Source: Fonsecaea monophora
Lineage: Eukaryota; Ascomycota; Eurotiomycetes; Chaetothyriales; Herpotrichiellaceae
Assembly: GCF_001642475.1 (NCBI RefSeq)
Contig: NW_019173932.1
Coordinates: forward strand, 124,001-188,000
Reading direction: 5' to 3'
Length of the DNA: 64,000 nucleotides
Shown: piece after piece, positions 63,496 to 64,000 of the stretch
Layout: each line of letters starts with the position of its first letter
Numbering within the stretch: position 1 is the first letter of the stretch
The notes under the pieces: model-generated
Told to the model about the DNA's origin: nothing
Seen by the model: the letters and a program-made list of their open reading frames with translations, nothing else
Database searches by the model: none
Program-made: the position numbers and the translations under genes

Positions 63496-64000
63496 TCACA
63501 GCTTCGCTCTCACCGAGTCCAGCTTCTCATCCCCCCCTTTGCCCATCTGCACAAGCCTCTCCCCGACGTCCCGGAGAATGTGCTTCATGATCTTCCCGCT
63601 GCCGGTCTTGGGAAACTCATCACCCACACCTTCATCGCCAATCCAGAACACGTACTTGGGCGCTTTATGGCTCCCCAACGACTTGCGCACCCAGTTGTTG
63701 ACTTCCTTCCAACCCGGCCTCATCAGCCGCGTTCTGTTTCCTTCCTTGAGGTCGAGATCGAGACAGCCGGGTCGTGGATGTGCCCGCAGGAACGCGCCGA
63801 CAACTTCGCCGTACCTGGCGTCCTTGATGGCGACGCAGCTGGCCTCGGCTATCGAGGGATGCTCGGCCAGGCAACTTTCAATCTCGCTCGGGAAGATGTT
63901 TTCGCCACCTATTTGTACGCTCATAGGTCAGTCGTGAGTACGCGAGATCTCAATGCGTAGAAAGGTACAAATGGGAGCTCGGTCGTGGTGACTTACCGCG
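63496..64000 (-). CDS. AMP-dependent acyl-CoA synthetase/ligase, C-terminal part (cut by window edge)
   Basis: Partial. The last exon is 63908-63496. An intron (63996-63909; GTAAGT donor, CTGAC branch site, AATAG acceptor) separates it from an upstream exon, of which only bases 63997-64000 are visible. The joint rebuilds R-GGENIFPSEIESCLAEHPSI, the start of the mobile C-terminal domain of ANL-superfamily adenylating enzymes. Further motifs are VVGAFLRAH and the catalytic-Lys motif FPKTGSGKIMKHILRD. The enzyme activates a carboxylic acid with ATP to an acyl-adenylate and usually then to a CoA thioester. The C-terminus VRAKL is a type-1 peroxisomal signal, which suits a fatty-acid, 4-coumarate-like or acetoacetate-type ligase. 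Substrate cannot be decided from this fragment. Confidence 0.88.

Overview
The window looks like nuclear DNA of a filamentous ascomycete (Pezizomycotina). Genes are dense but separated by 0.1-4 kb gaps and occur on both strands without operons. Introns are few and short (about 48-220 bp, with GTAAGT/GTGAGT-type donors and CTGAC/CTAAC-type branch sites). The gene set is eukaryotic: LSM6, CCT2, IRE1, RPL36, DPH4, SAD1, INSIG and tricalbin-like genes. A eurotiomycete or black-yeast (Chaetothyriales) origin is my inference and is not proven by the sequence.

Layout. 0-9 kb: a TXNL1-type thioredoxin/PITH gene with an altered active site, a fungal transcription-factor-like gene without a zinc cluster, and a large SMP/C2 lipid-transfer protein. 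9-16 kb: DPH4, a small coiled-coil gene, a DGAT2 acyltransferase and a secreted aspartic protease, followed by a gene-poor stretch. 16-26 kb: a SAM + HMG-box regulator with 3.9 kb of empty upstream DNA, a tiny coiled-coil gene, MRI1, a SAM-dependent methyltransferase and LSM6. 26.3-31.3 kb: a decayed stretch with an unidentified gene relic, a clear cytochrome P450 pseudogene, a cluster of four perfect hairpins, a CAG repeat and a low-complexity gene with a 30-bp tandem repeat. 32-43 kb: a YdeI-family gene of bacterial type, an FAD monooxygenase, a Rad60/Esc2-like SUMO-like protein, RPL36, a secreted M20 peptidase and the splicing pseudo-deubiquitinase SAD1. 43-57 kb: an unidentified four-exon membrane protein, another decayed gene, CCT2, IRE1 and a LYAR-type zinc-finger gene. 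57-64 kb: an HD-domain hydrolase, INSIG, a fused HMG-CoA lyase/enoyl-CoA hydratase, and the 3' end of an acyl-CoA synthetase-like gene that runs off the window.

How the genes relate. Most are unrelated housekeeping genes. The most coherent theme is at the right end. INSIG, which in other organisms controls HMG-CoA reductase, sits beside a protein that appears to combine 3-methylglutaconyl-CoA hydratase and HMG-CoA lyase, the last two steps of leucine breakdown. That fusion and the next gene, an AMP-forming ligase, both end in the peroxisomal signal AKL. No complete secondary-metabolite cluster, CRISPR array, rRNA or tRNA was found. Exon boundaries were derived by hand from splice signals and frame, and each multi-exon model listed keeps an open frame whose length is divisible by three.
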